The position numbers were made by a program, and so were the translations under genes. A DNA stretch of 64,000 bases from Alviniconcha marisindica (lineage: Eukaryota > Mollusca > Gastropoda > Provannidae): contig JABMCL010003293.1 in NCBI GenBank assembly GCA_018857735.1, forward strand, positions 524,501 to 588,500, given 5' to 3'. Position 1 is the stretch's first letter. Every line of letters starts with the position of its first letter. The notes under the pieces were generated by a model. The model saw nothing but the letters and a program-made list of their open reading frames with translations. It made no database searches and was not told the origin of the DNA. This document shows, in pieces, positions 10,258-22,132 of the stretch.

Positions 10258-10850
10258 TGTGTGTTTGGTTTGTTTAACGTCGAGATGTCTGATGAGAGGT
10301 AGTGGCGGGGAATATACCTGACACTGCACTGTCACCACCCAGACAGTGAGCCGGTTTGGCCTAGCGGTAAGGGGCTGGTAAGCAGATGGACCTCGGTTCG
10401 AATCGTTTCGGCTCTCCTTTCTCTTCAAAAGTTGTAGTCTGTGGACACTGTCTTGTGACTTTGTCCCTCACAATTATGAAACATTAAAATGGCTCTCATC
10501 GCTGCCCATCTTAATGCAGGTCATTCTGGTGGTGACAGTGTAGCGATAGGTATATAATATCCCTCTCCCCCCACCTTAATACCCCCTTCCCTAATAAGCC
10601 TTATGGTTTCTGTGGACGTTAAGCACCATGTTTACTTTACCACCCAGAATTACTCCTGCATTAAGATGGGCAGCGGTGTAAGCCATTCTAAAGTTTCATT
10701 AATTGTGAGTAGTCACAAAAAGAAAACAAACAAAAAAAGAGTCCATAAACCACAACCTTTGAAGAGAAAGGGGGTCCGAAGCGGAATCGAACCGCAGTCC
10801 AGCCAAACATGTACTTACCGCTAGGCCAAAAAGGTTCGATCGCGGTTATG
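10258..10850 (-). mobile_element. Older antisense SINE, interrupted by a younger SINE
   Basis: The left remnant (about 10258-10343) carries reverse-complemented SINE tail and body (ATATACCTGACACTG, CTGTCACCACC). The right remnant (10639-about 10850) resumes with CCTGCATTAAGATGGGCAG and reaches an inverted tRNA-like head (GAATCGAACCGC, CCGCTAGGCC). The break is exactly where SINE copy 2 sits. Confidence 0.65.
10348..10638 (+). mobile_element. tRNA-derived SINE, copy 2
   Basis: Same head, body and TTTACTTTAC end as copy 1, but lacking a few bases in the tRNA-like head. A 10-bp target-site duplication ACCACCCAGA lies at 10334-10343 and 10639-10648, and belongs to the older antisense SINE it entered. 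Confidence 0.8.
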
Positions 10851-11568
10851 TTTGTTTTGATCTTTGCAGCCTATTTATTCACACCAAACCCTTTGGTTGA
10901 TAGTAAGTCAGTGCAAGTGCAGAAGCCCCCAATTGACAGAGAATTTCCGAAAAACTTCTTCAAGAAGTGCCTTTTTTTTTCTCCATATAAATCAATCACT
11001 TTTAGAAGTTAATGTATACTGAATCGTTTCCGTGCAAAAAGCAAAACCCACTTACTGATTGATTTGAGAGGAGCAAAAATACGAAATGTACATCTTTGCT
11101 TGCTTCAGGCAAAACCGTTTACGACGAAACCGATTAAGTCTAAAAAAAGAAAGAAAGAGAGAAAAAAAAGAAGAAAAAAAGAAGAAAGATCGACTGTTTA
11201 AAGAGGGCACTGAAACGCAACAGGAAACGTATCTGCTTGTAATATAGTTTGATCAGCACGCTGAAAACATTAAAATAAAAACTTTAAATCAAGAATAAAA
11301 ATATAAAAAACAGCAATAATTGATCTTCATTCAAAACGTAAACATTCTGAACACACAAAAGATTCAAAAGAACGCTCATTTCAATTTTTTGTAAACATTC
11401 TGAATTCTTCATTAATTTAACATTCAGATTTATCAGAATATTTTTTCTTCTCTTACTCGGAAGTTCTCATGCACCGGTCCTTTAATAAGCATTAGTCAGG
11501 GACCCAGAATTGTTTTTCTGCGTAACACCCCTGGGCATAGGGCACACCCCATACACCACAAGGCCGGT
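10851..11568. other. AT-rich intergenic with a hairpin-MITE fragment
   Basis: A fragment at about 11345-11390 (CACACAAAAGATTCAAAAGAACGC) matches the left arm end of the hairpin MITE. The rest is A-rich and unremarkable. Confidence 0.4.
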
Positions 11569-11893
11569 GAGCCGGTCTGGCCTAGCGGTAAGGCGGTAGA
11601 CTGGTAAGCAGAGGGACCTCGGTTCGAATCTGCGTCGGCTCTCCTTTCTCTTCAAAAGTTGTGGTCTGTGGACACTGTCTTGTGACTTTGTCCCTCACAA
11701 TCATGAAACATTAAAATGGCTCTCATCGCTGCCCATCTTAGTGCAGAAGTCATTCTGGTGGTGACAGCCGCATAGCGATAGGTATATAATCTCCCTCTTC
11801 CCCCATCTCCATACCCCCCCCCCCCCCCCCCCCCCCCCTACCATATGCCTCATGGTTTCTGTGGACGTTAAGCACCATGTTTACTTACTACTT
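11569..11893 (+). mobile_element. tRNA-derived SINE, copy 3
   Basis: Full head with TGGCCTAGCGG and GGTTCGAATC boxes, the common body, a long C run at about 11815-11838, and a TTTACTTAC end. An 11-bp target-site duplication ACCACAAGGCC lies at 11555-11565 and 11894-11904. Confidence 0.85.
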
Positions 11894-11904
11894 ACCACAA
11901 GGCC

Positions 11905-12179
11905 TCGTTACCCATCAGAAGGCCATCGTCGCTATTTGGCGTCCTAAATGAATTGTATATTTTTTCTCCCCCAACGGTAAACCAGTACGGTTCCTCTATT
12001 CTGATACATTCGATTTATTCTTAAGCGGAGGCGGAAAGTGCTGAAAGCAATATTCTACGCGAAACCACTCTGTCGGTTTGTGTCAAAAGAAAGGGCTTCG
12101 TTTGATATTGTTTAAAAATTCAAAGGAAAAGGTGAGATTTAGGCTCCAAAAAGAGGAAGGGTTTCGTGTATATATATAG

Positions 12180-12182
<3 letters not shown>
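11905..12182. other. Intergenic, nothing recognised
   Basis: Unique sequence with no gene signals seen on either strand. Confidence 0.4.

Positions 12183-12243
<61 letters not shown>
12183..12243. repeat. (GT)n microsatellite
   Basis: A near-perfect run of about 30 GT dinucleotides. Confidence 0.95.
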
Positions 12244-12244
<1 letters not shown>

Positions 12245-12936
12245 TCCGATGAGTACCTCATCTTCGACTACACGACTAGCCAGCTGATTCGGGCGTACCG
12301 GTGCTAGGAGTATGATTCACGCAGCTCTGTTCTTGACAGGGAACCGAACCGAGGACGCAACCTGGCCCACGAAAACGTAGAAAATGCGCACATTTTTATC
12401 GGTACGCTTCACTTGGTTTCCCTGTAACATTTATGCAAAAGAAGTACCTGTTTGCTTCGGAATTTTTACCCCCCCACCGTTTTTTAATATTTTTGTTTTT
12501 CTTTTAAATCAGTAAAGAGTATCGAAAAAAATTGGCTCGCGATTTGTATATATATATTGCCGTGCATACCGGCCTTGTTTGTGACGTCACTGATACAGAC
12601 TGCTCGACACAAAAATCAACATTCACGCTCGTGTTTTCGTGACTTTCGAACGTCGATTATAAACAAACAGAACCCGAAATCGTGTGAAAAACTGCGGTCT
12701 TAATTTTATAGATTTAGTTCCATTCCTTCCTATCGGGGCGATGCTTCGTCGGTTCGGTTCCCATTTATTTAATATTGCTTAGTCTGTGTTACTGACTGGA
12801 CCCATCCCGGACAGGGTTTGTCGACAGAGCCACCTGCACCCGGAGTTAACAATAAGAAGCAGGTGAATGATCATCACTCTAAGCATGAAGGATTTTGATC
12901 CGGCAGGCACCAAACACAACAACAACAAAAAAGACA
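12244..12936. other. Intergenic, no gene recognised
   Basis: Unique sequence with short open frames only. Confidence 0.4.
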
Positions 12937-13141
12937 AGTTACTTCACCTCTCGTATCATTTTTGATTGTTTTTAACCGTTTCACTGTTGTTGAAGCGTCG
13001 TTTTGTGGCCTGAAGAAGGGGATTTCCCTGAAAATTTGCATCGTGTTGTGTATGTCATAATAAAATTAATAAGCGTTCTTTTGAATCTTTTGTGTGTTTG
13101 GATCTTATTTTAGAACGCTAGCAGTCATTCTTGTTTCAGAA
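12937..13141 (+). mobile_element. Half copy of the hairpin MITE (right arm)
   Basis: It contains TTTTTAACCGTTTCACTG, GCGTCGTTTTGTGGCCTG and TTCTTTTGAATCTTTTGTG, ending in TTAGAACGCTAGCAG. This matches the right arm of the elements at 7122 and 42674. The left arm is missing. Confidence 0.7.
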
Positions 13142-16100
13142 GAAACAAACAAACAAAAAACATTATGAAAGATTTTGCTTGTAATTGAAGGGAACTGTTC
13201 CCTGCAAAAGAACCAACCTAAAATGGCCGGAAAAGAACACTCGCGAGTACACAGTTCATTCTTCACACAACGTCCAAACCGCGCAACCAAACAACACAGG
13301 ACACACAACAGAACTCAGAATCAAGCTGCATCTTTATTGTGATGATCCATGATTTTTGCTCAACTGGCTCGGGTGCCATCAGCTTTCACGGTGGCAAAAA
13401 CCGATGAAGTCGAGATGAAGACACCCAGTTCGCACTTTCTCAAATTCCGACTGATTGTGACTACATGTGGTTACATGTGATTTGCACACAGGCAAATTTC
13501 AAACAACAAACTGTTGCTACCATCAAACCAGGATAATCAACACCGCTTCAAATTCCGTGTAAGTCTACACTGCTCCCTTGTCTGGACTGAATCCTCTCGC
13601 CACGGCATCTTCACAAAGCCGAACCACCGCGCCAGCGTCAGTTCAGCCACACGCGAAGAGAGGCCAGTGAACAAACTAAAACACACACTCGCACAAATAC
13701 AGATCTATACCAGTGCAGACTCTGCCCGCATATAAATACGCAGGGCGCGGTATTACGAGTTCCACGCGGTTACCCAGCTAGTATGTATGCCCTTTTTGGG
13801 GAGGTAAACCCCTCTGTGAACGCGAACGTGTTCAGCAACAAGGACAATCACAACTGCAGTAAGTAGTACCAGCCATAGTTATGAACTGGCGACGAGGGAG
13901 GAACAAATGAGTTAGGTTTCATTCTAACCCATAATGATAATATAAGTATAGGTGAATTGGCAAAACACCCCACTGTCTCTCAACGAGGGGGGAAAGGGGG
14001 GGGGCAAGAGGGAGGGGAGGGGAGAGAGGTAACGGGAGGAATGCGGGGGTGGGGGGGGGGGGGGGGGGAGCGCACAACGTACCATTTCACATACATATGC
14101 ATACCGAACAATCAAAGGCACAGTAAAAACACACCAGTCAACTCTGAACTTTTACGACAGGAGTTGAGAAGCGCTTTCTGCAGCGTGTGTGCACGTATCA
14201 CCCCCATCGTCTGCACACACTGCAAAGAACATCATATCAAAAAGTGTACATCTTGTTTATAGTCCTCAGTCTGAACTCAGAGGTCACCAACAAAACCATG
14301 GTGTGAGCTAGGTTTGTGTAGTAATGAGAATCTGTTACGAAAACTCCCTTAATATACCACCTAAAAGCTCAGTAAAAACAAAAAGTACCTGATCTTAAGC
14401 ATAAAACTGTGTGGTACCGAAGGCCAAAGACACTGGGAAAAGAGGCGTTTAAATTTCGTGACACATTTTCTTTGACAAATTGCAGCTTTTGATCGCAGAA
14501 CGCATTGAGAATCATGTGTCACTGCAAATGATGTCGCAAACTTGGAAAACTATATTGTGGCATGACTGCATGCCGCCGTATGCTGCAGATACAGCTAAAC
14601 CTCACTTTCAGAATCCCACGCTTCGGAGTTGCAGCCACAAGCCTCGCCAGGTCATGACGCAGAGATTTGCTGCTGCAACACTGAACATCGAAACAGGAAC
14701 TGACAGAAAGGAGAAAAAAAGAAAAAGTAGAACTGAGATCAAACAAGCAGACTGCGTTTTACTGATTATGATTGTCTGATTACAATTGCTCAAAAGATTG
14801 AAATTCACACACTGACAATTTGGGATACAACGGCCGTTGTGGGTGACATGGTGATCTTTACCTGTTTGCCACTTCATCTCTTTTCCTGCATTTAGTTATA
14901 AATCAGGATGAAGTTTATAACTATCAGTCACAGAGGAAAGGCAAAAGAGATTTCTGATCCAGAAGAAACAAACCTAAATTGGAACAGGTACAACTGACGC
15001 AGCTATTCAGGAAGGAACAGACACGTGTGATCGTGAACAGAATGATAATAAATAATCATGACTGATGAACGGGTGATTAAACTCCAAATCCCCACACACG
15101 CATACATTCCAATGTTTTTTTTATATATCATCTTTCATCATTCATGCCATTTTCACTGCATAGCATCATATCGACAACTCACTCTCAACTCATCACTCTC
15201 CATGCACACAATCACAGACTTGAGTATTATTGCAAAGGTACCCAGACAAAGCTGGTCACACCTATCTTTAGCGTTGTTACCAGCACACTAGCAATTGCTG
15301 GAACGTCTCGGATCTCATTCCTGTTTCCCTGTTCTTTGAAAGAGCACTCGCTTCTGGGCTGAAATCGCTCCATTCAAGGAAAGCAACACCACAGAATTAT
15401 TCACATGTACTTCAAATTTCATCGCAAGATAGAAGAAAACAAGACACACCATGGATATATACTTGTCATTCATTCTCTTCCTTCTGACAAGTCTGAAGCC
15501 ATTTGATCCGATAATTCGCACACACACACACATACAGAGATACCAAAAATCCTTTGTACACATACATATAAACACACACACACCAAAAATCCCAGTGCAT
15601 AGTTGGTTAAGTTGCTCAAGAGAGGTATGTGCATTTGAAAGTAAGCATCTCGACAGTCCTCATGCTTACACTTTTCTCCCCAACATCTGACCTGCTATGG
15701 CACAGAGCTAGTGCGTGAATGTATCTGCTGAAACCTGTGGCCATGGGCCAATTTACTGGCAATGTTCACAGCGCCACACAGCACAGAAAGCTTCTTTCTT
15801 TTCCTGTCTCCTCCACTCCCTCTTTATTTCACAGCAACCAAATGCTTGAAGAAGAGGCCACTCGTGGATTTGTCCAAACAGGCCGTCCATCCTCTGAAAC
15901 CTTTTGGTTCAGGTCTTCACACCAACAGGCCACGCTGTACGAGTACATATGTATCTCACAGCAGATTCAAAACAGTAACTGTTTCAAACAATTTTGCAAC
16001 CCCGATCTGACGACCACTTTCCGAAACTCCACACGATTCTCTCTCAAATTTGTGTAACAACTGCCATTTTTACCTGCAGTCTTTATACAGAAAGATAGCA

Positions 16101-16855
16101 ATCAAAAATGACAGTACACCCCACCTATCAATCCAGAATACAAGAACACCCAAACAACAACAACAACACAGGATTGAAAAATCACACATTACACGAAACA
16201 ACTGCTTGCCACAAACAGTTCTTTCAAAACAGAAACATGATGACATTGCAAGAACATTGCAAAAATCTTTAACAGTAACATAAAAAATCTGCCCAAGCAT
16301 ACCCACTGTCGGTATGAAGTGACTTTTCTTTGGAAAAACAATGGGACAAAACTTGGGCAGCAGGAGAGAAAGTTGGGAACATATGCTTTTTTCTCTCAAC
16401 ATCCCCACCTCCATTTGAACCAAATCAATGTGCATTTTTCAACATTTTAATTTCATGAAATTTCACTGCTTTTAAGTATGCATTCAGCAAAAGGGACAAT
16501 CAGTAACAAGGGGCGAAAAGAAAGCAGAAAAAAACAATATAAAGAAAGCAGGGGAGAACCAGTTAGAATCGGTCATGCCACTGCCCCACTGAGGTGATGC
16601 ACGGTGCATAAAAAACCTGCGCGATATGCATTCGCCTACCATTCAGTACACTTTGAAATTTACATGGGACAATGAGTAGCCAACTTCCCATCCGGCTCAC
16701 TTTCTTCGACTCCTAGTTTACTGAGCTGAATATAGTGTGATCCTCTGCTCAACCATTTCACCATATGGATTAACTTCTGATCACCGGCCTAAGCCACTGT
16801 ACATCCGACACCAGACGTACTGCTGTAGGCCAAAATAAAAGTTACAAAGTCGCTT

Positions 16856-16890
16856 TGGGGGGGGTGGGGTGGGGGGGGGGGGGGAGGGGG
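16856..16890. repeat. G-rich homopolymer tract
   Basis: G runs interrupted by single T or A bases. Confidence 0.9.
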
Positions 16891-16907
16891 AGACCTGTTT
16901 GAAAGTA

Positions 16908-17105
16908 GAACACTGGGCATGACAGAGTAAAAGCACTGTGGGATGTCAAAACATTAATCCTTAAGGGGAAAGGTTTAGCCGGACACCCCACTGTCTGCCC
17001 AAATCTGGGCATGACTGAGTAAAAACACAGTGGGATGTCAAAACGTTAATCCACAGGGTGATGAGGGTTCAGCCAGCCACCCCACTGTCTGTCCAGCCAC
17101 AAACA
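16908..17105. repeat. Two-copy tandem duplication, about 97 bp
   Basis: Both copies carry TGGGCATGAC...GAGTAAAA, GTGGGATGTCAAAAC and CACCCCACTGTCTG. Confidence 0.75.
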
Positions 17106-18883
17106 TTTTCAGACCATGCTCACTTTTTTTCTTTCTTTTCCTTTTTTAACACCTGACCCAGTAATACGGTATACCAGGACATCGGGTCAATCACAAAAGG
17201 TGCTGAGCCCACAATATGAGGTGAGAATTTGACCCCCTCTCCAAGTAGTAGCTGAAGATTCAGTTTAAAAGAAGTTTAAAAAAGAAGAAGAGAGTAACCC
17301 AAACCTTTCCACTCACACAGTCTGTCCAATAATGATGTATGGACACACCAAGTTTGGTCATGAAGTTCAGCAATTCCAAGAAACACCAGCTACATGACAT
17401 TCTTTCAGGGCTCTGAACCCTCATTACGACCCTGCACCAGGCTCTTCACATGTAAGTGGTAGACATGCACATCATACCATTATAACCCAGTTTAGTCACA
17501 CACCAACTCAGCTGTTCAGAAGATACCAGGCAACATGACATGTGGGCTTATAATGCACCAGTGTACCAAGATTAGTGGCAAAATGTTCAAAAGATACCAT
17601 CAAGGCAAAAGGTGCGACAGATTGTTGTGAATCTAGTACACCTGCTCAACCTTGTTACAGGAAAGGGCACATGATAAAACGGAGAGAAGGATCACCAGAG
17701 TGTATCAAATGTTTCATACAAAATTCTGCAAATGATTTTTACACCTAGATACAGGTAAGCACCTGTTGGACAACTGTAAGCATGAAAAGCAGAATACATT
17801 TGCATTTTTTGTTTTGTTTTAGCCAATTCTGACATGCGAGACAAAAACTAAAGTGCTACAACTTATGTGAAAGGAATACAAACTGATGCTGGGGGAGAAA
17901 AATAGAAAAAAGAAAAAAAGGGTGAGAGAGAGAGAGAAAGAAAAGGAACAGCAACAAAAAACAACCCCAGAAGCACCGAAATGATAAATGGCTGATGGAA
18001 TGTTGTCAACAGAAATACAAATAATTTTACATCACAAAATCCAAACAAAAACACTGCATGAAGGCACAACAGAACTGAACATTTCGCATACAACTTCCAT
18101 TATAAGCCCAGTCCTGACCAATAAAAGCATTGGCTTGGTTAAGAGATCTTTCTTTCCCCCCAGTGAAGTCTTTGTTTCAAACACGTACAAGACAACAGTA
18201 CCCAATCTCATTCAAAGACCCCCCCCACCCCTCCCCCACCAAATTCCAACATACTGATATATTTATTTAGCACCACTGTTAGAAATATGAGCACAAGAAA
18301 CACAAAGATGTTTACTGCCTACAAACCAGTGCTGGGTTTTATTCAAAACCAGTGCCGGTTTTTCATTTCATTTTTTCCTGGTCTCAATGTATAAAAATTC
18401 TTTTATATATTTTTTAAAGAAGCCACATAATGTCACACTGTGCGGCTCTTTGGGTATGGGATAGGGGCAGGGAACACTCAATAAAAAAAACACCAAGCTA
18501 TATGCACACACATACACACAGATACATGGACATGGAAAAACATGAAACACACAAACAGTTACAGTGCTGACCATCCTTCTGCTTTGAAAACAAAAGAGTG
18601 ATTGACATCTTAACGTTATTCTTCACCAATCCAAGGTTACACAAACCACTTGCACAGTGAAGTTGTGTCTTTAATCAGAATCAAGCACAACTGTCTGTGC
18701 CTTTGACTGAAGTCGGAATGCAGAGATTTTCTTCCTTTTTCAGCTCAAGGTTTGGGGTGATGGTCACCAAAAACAAAGAACCACCGATTTTGCAATGAGC
18801 ATGCAGCAGAGCTGACAAAACAATTGTTCGTCTACCTGGGAATAACTTGCAACCCACAACATGTGAAGGCTAACCGGTTGGAG

Positions 18884-18952
18884 TGCAGTATGAACTTGTG
18901 TTTTCAATCAAAGACTATGCAGTATGAACTTGTGTTTTCAATCAAAGACCAT
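18884..18952. repeat. Two-copy tandem duplication, about 34 bp
   Basis: GCAGTATGAACTTGTGTTTT with the following CAATCAAAGAC occurs twice in a row. Confidence 0.85.
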
Positions 18953-19756
18953 GTGAATAAAACATGATGAGCAGAGGTTCTTCACTCTGCTGTGTTCACA
19001 GCAGATAAAGGAAAACTGAGACAGCCTTCAAGTCATTAATCAACGGGTTTTTAATGCCAGTCAACCTTCTCCGTCATCTCTGGCTCAGAGGTAATTTTCC
19101 AAGAGGCTGCTTTGGTATGTAATACTGTGCTCTGTGATGTAACAACCAAACAATGCTGAAGTGCACCACACTGCTTGATATTCAGAATGTGTTATGCAAA
19201 GCTACAGTCACACAATCGGAGTGTGGTGAGTCGGCTCAGAAGCAGAGAACAGTGCTATATGAAAGAAAGAAATCAACCAATCTAATGTGTGTGCGCAGGC
19301 CCGTCTCAGTGTGTGTGTTCAAGCGTGCATGCAATTGTGTGCTCAAGTGTTTGTGTGCCTGCAAATGTGATGAACATGCGCATCTGTAGACCTTTGTAAG
19401 CACCCATGGGCTCTTCCAAAATGGGGCGACATGTATAATCTATTATTATATACACGAGTTTACTGAAGTTGTGTGGAAGGTGGCTTGCTCTCAAAAGCTC
19501 TAGATGTGTGCATTGTGTATAGTGATGCCAAGTTCTCCTTTTTAGCCATCTTCCCTTTTTCTTCTTTCACTCAAATTCTCAATAGCAAAAAGGTCCTCAA
19601 CAAATTCTCACCTTGTACACATAGCTTAAATCAGCACTGTAGATCATGGCTTGTGTTTGATAAAACCACAGGGTTCAATAATTTATAAAATCCATGAACA
19701 AACTGCAATGTATGCCCAATTTAAAAAAAATACATACAATGAGGAGTTATTTCTCT

Positions 19757-19862
19757 GTCCCTGATAGAGCTTCAAGGAGCAGGAAGTTGGTGGATAATTA
19801 AAAGTTGTTGAATTGTCTGTCCTCAATACACCTTGAAGGGGTAGGAAGTCAGTGGCCAATTA
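19757..19862. repeat. Diverged two-copy duplication
   Basis: Two related stretches share CTGTCC...AATA/ATAG, CTTCAAGGAGCAGGAAGT versus CTTGAAGGGGTAGGAAGT, and GTGG...AATTA. Confidence 0.5.
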
Positions 19863-20318
19863 TTCTGTTTAGTATCTGATCAACTTTTATTCTTCTCTCC
19901 TTCCAACAGGGCACCTCGAAACAATTTTGACCAGAAATAAAGCTCACAGAGCAAGAATGTCAACTGCTCGCACTGTCAAAGCAACAGCTTCAAAATGATG
20001 ATAAGCTGCTGTTCAGAAACACCGGCTAGCCAGCAATGTCACGCAAGTGACTCATCAGAAATAGTCTGAAGTCGTATGTTTCTTGTTAAGGAGGAGTGGA
20101 GGGGGAAGGAGCAACATCAAAAAACAAACCCCCTGAAAAAAAAAATCCCATCAATACTGTTTATAGATAGCACAGTCTGCATACATTTTATGCAAACCAG
20201 GATAGGCCATCTGTCAAAAAATAAAACCAGCCTTTTCAAAATCAGAAAAGTAACCACTCTTACAGGAAATAACCAATCTCTCCATAGTTGAGAGAGACAG
20301 GCAGGAGGGGAGGGTGGG

Positions 20319-20549
20319 TTTGATAAAACAATTTTGACAAAAATGAAAAAGATAAGACACCAGGGGGCTGGGGGGAGGGTTTGATAAAACAATTTTGACA
20401 AAAATGGAAAAGATAACACACCAGGGTGCTGGGGGGAGGGTTTGATAACACAATTTTTGACAAAAATGGAAAAGATAACACACCAGGGTGCTGGGGGGAG
20501 GGTTTGATAACACAATTTTGACAAAAATGGAAAAGATAACACACCAAGG
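20319..20549. repeat. Minisatellite, 61-62 bp x about 3.8
   Basis: Units start TTTGATAAAACAATTTTGAC or TTTGATAACACAATTTTGAC at 20319, 20380, 20441 and 20503. Each ends in a CAGGGTGCTGGGGGGAGGG segment. It falls inside the possible 3' UTR of the CCCH gene. Confidence 0.9.
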
Positions 20550-22042
20550 TCCTTCAACCAGTGCCCACTGAGCAGTTGCGACTGCTTGCACCAAGTTTTC
20601 CAGCGGCTGCTACAGGATGTTAGTAAGCTGTGTGAAAGCAATACTAGTCAGCTAGCAAGGTCATACAAGTGACTTAATAAGGGAACAAAAGCTGCTTACC
20701 ACTTGGTCATGAAAATTAACCCACCCAAAAACAGAAAGTAAGCTCTACAACAGAGAGTAATCAATATTTAAATCATGAGGAAAAGGGACACTGTGACATA
20801 AACAAAAGGGGATAATAAGGACAATAAGACACTCGCAGTAGGGCATACACAAGGCAGTCTATAAGCCACACAAGAAGGAAACAATTAAAAAAGGGAACAT
20901 TAAACAGACATTAAATAGAAATGGTAAGAGTAACAAATAAAATAGGGAAGAAAATCAACCGTTATGAAATAAGTTCGGAAAAACAAGTACTACTACAGTT
21001 GGAAAAAGAATACTTGAGGGTCGCACTAACTGCAAAAAATTGCATATATACTGCACTTTTAAAAATATCAAATGCATTTCAGGAGCATCGTGCCACTGTA
21101 CACAATTCTGAGGCCATTCTTCACCAACCCGAGCAAATGCTCTGTCAGCTCATACTCAATAGTAAAAAACAACCAACATCCACAATTTTTCATTCTCCCC
21201 TGACCTTGACAGCTCAAGGTCACTGAAATCTGTAGGTACATGTAAAACCCTTCATTGGGGCTACCACCATACAGTCATTTAAGCAGCATCTCAGAAACAC
21301 TGACATTTACGTTTTTCCCAAAGCAGGAAACATGTCAATTATTTCCCTCAAATGCATGCTCACGTTCATCATGTCTGTACATGTAACAGATGGACGCTCG
21401 TAACGAAATACATGCATTATTTTAAATACATGTGTGTCAGTTTGGCAACATCATAGCCATGTACAAAGTACCCAAACCATTGTTCCAGTACTCCCCACAA
21501 ACAGTTGTTGTTTTTCCAGACCAACGAATGAACAGGTAATAAATATTAGCATGTTGCAACTAGTCAAATGATTTCTCATCACACTTTTGGCAACAGCACA
21601 AAGGTGGTGTTTGTGGGGGGCTTGGGGAGACTGACAAGTGAATGAGAGAAGCCAAAACAGACTTCTCCCACTCAAGCACAATTGGCTGGATGTTTACCAT
21701 GATGCATTTCTTGACCCATCAGGCCATTTTTCTTTCACGCCCTGTGTAAGTGACGTAACTCGGCAAGTGTTAGTGCGACCCCTGACAATACAATTTAAAA
21801 AAACAAAAAAACTTTCCACATCAGAAAATATGATGGTTACAGGTGGCGTACAGTCGCAAATCAACACTGCAACTTTAAGCCTGAACATCTGCCTGTTATG
21901 CTTCTGCATGGGACAAAACTCCACAAACACAGCCCACAGGCGTGATGAGTCTGCGAGTGAATGCCTACTCCCAGAAGACGAGGAAGGGTGACTGACGGCA
22001 AAGGCAGTGGAAGGAATGCGGAGGCAAAGTTGCAGTGAACTG

Positions 22043-22132
22043 TCAAGTTCCCTGGGGCAACCGGGGACAATGGAGCCAGCTTTTCTTGTTCTTTCTTTTC
22101 TTGGATCCTGGGGTGCCACTCAGACGGGTTTC
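22043..22132 (-). CDS. CCCH gene, terminal coding exon 8
   Basis: 29 residues plus stop: ETRLSGTPGSKKRKNKK followed by SWLHCPRLPQGT. Acceptor TGCACAG|GAA. The basic KKRKNKK stretch could act as a nuclear localisation signal or RNA-binding tail. Confidence 0.7.
   Translation of the reverse strand, partial: ETRLSGTPGSKKRKNKKSWLHCPRLPQGT

Larger units (their letters stand above)
13317..22042 (-). other. Possible long 3' UTR of the CCCH gene
   Basis: The stretch starts right after the CCCH gene stop codon, reading leftwards. A minus-strand AATAAA lies at about 13330-13336. There are no SINE, MITE or LINE copies, although these are frequent on both sides, and no coding exon was recognised. That pattern fits a retained transcribed region. 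An 8.7 kb 3' UTR is long, and further AATAAA-like sites occur inside (for example near 15825), so the true end may be earlier. This is inference only. Confidence 0.3.

Noticed and set aside
14480..14779. A 99-residue plus-strand frame and overlapping minus-strand frames
   Set aside because: No domain or splice support; chance open frames in the putative 3' UTR.
20117..20641. A 174-residue minus-strand frame with FPFLSKL-type repeats
   Set aside because: Three overlapping frames all come from the 61-bp minisatellite; no exon signals or domain.
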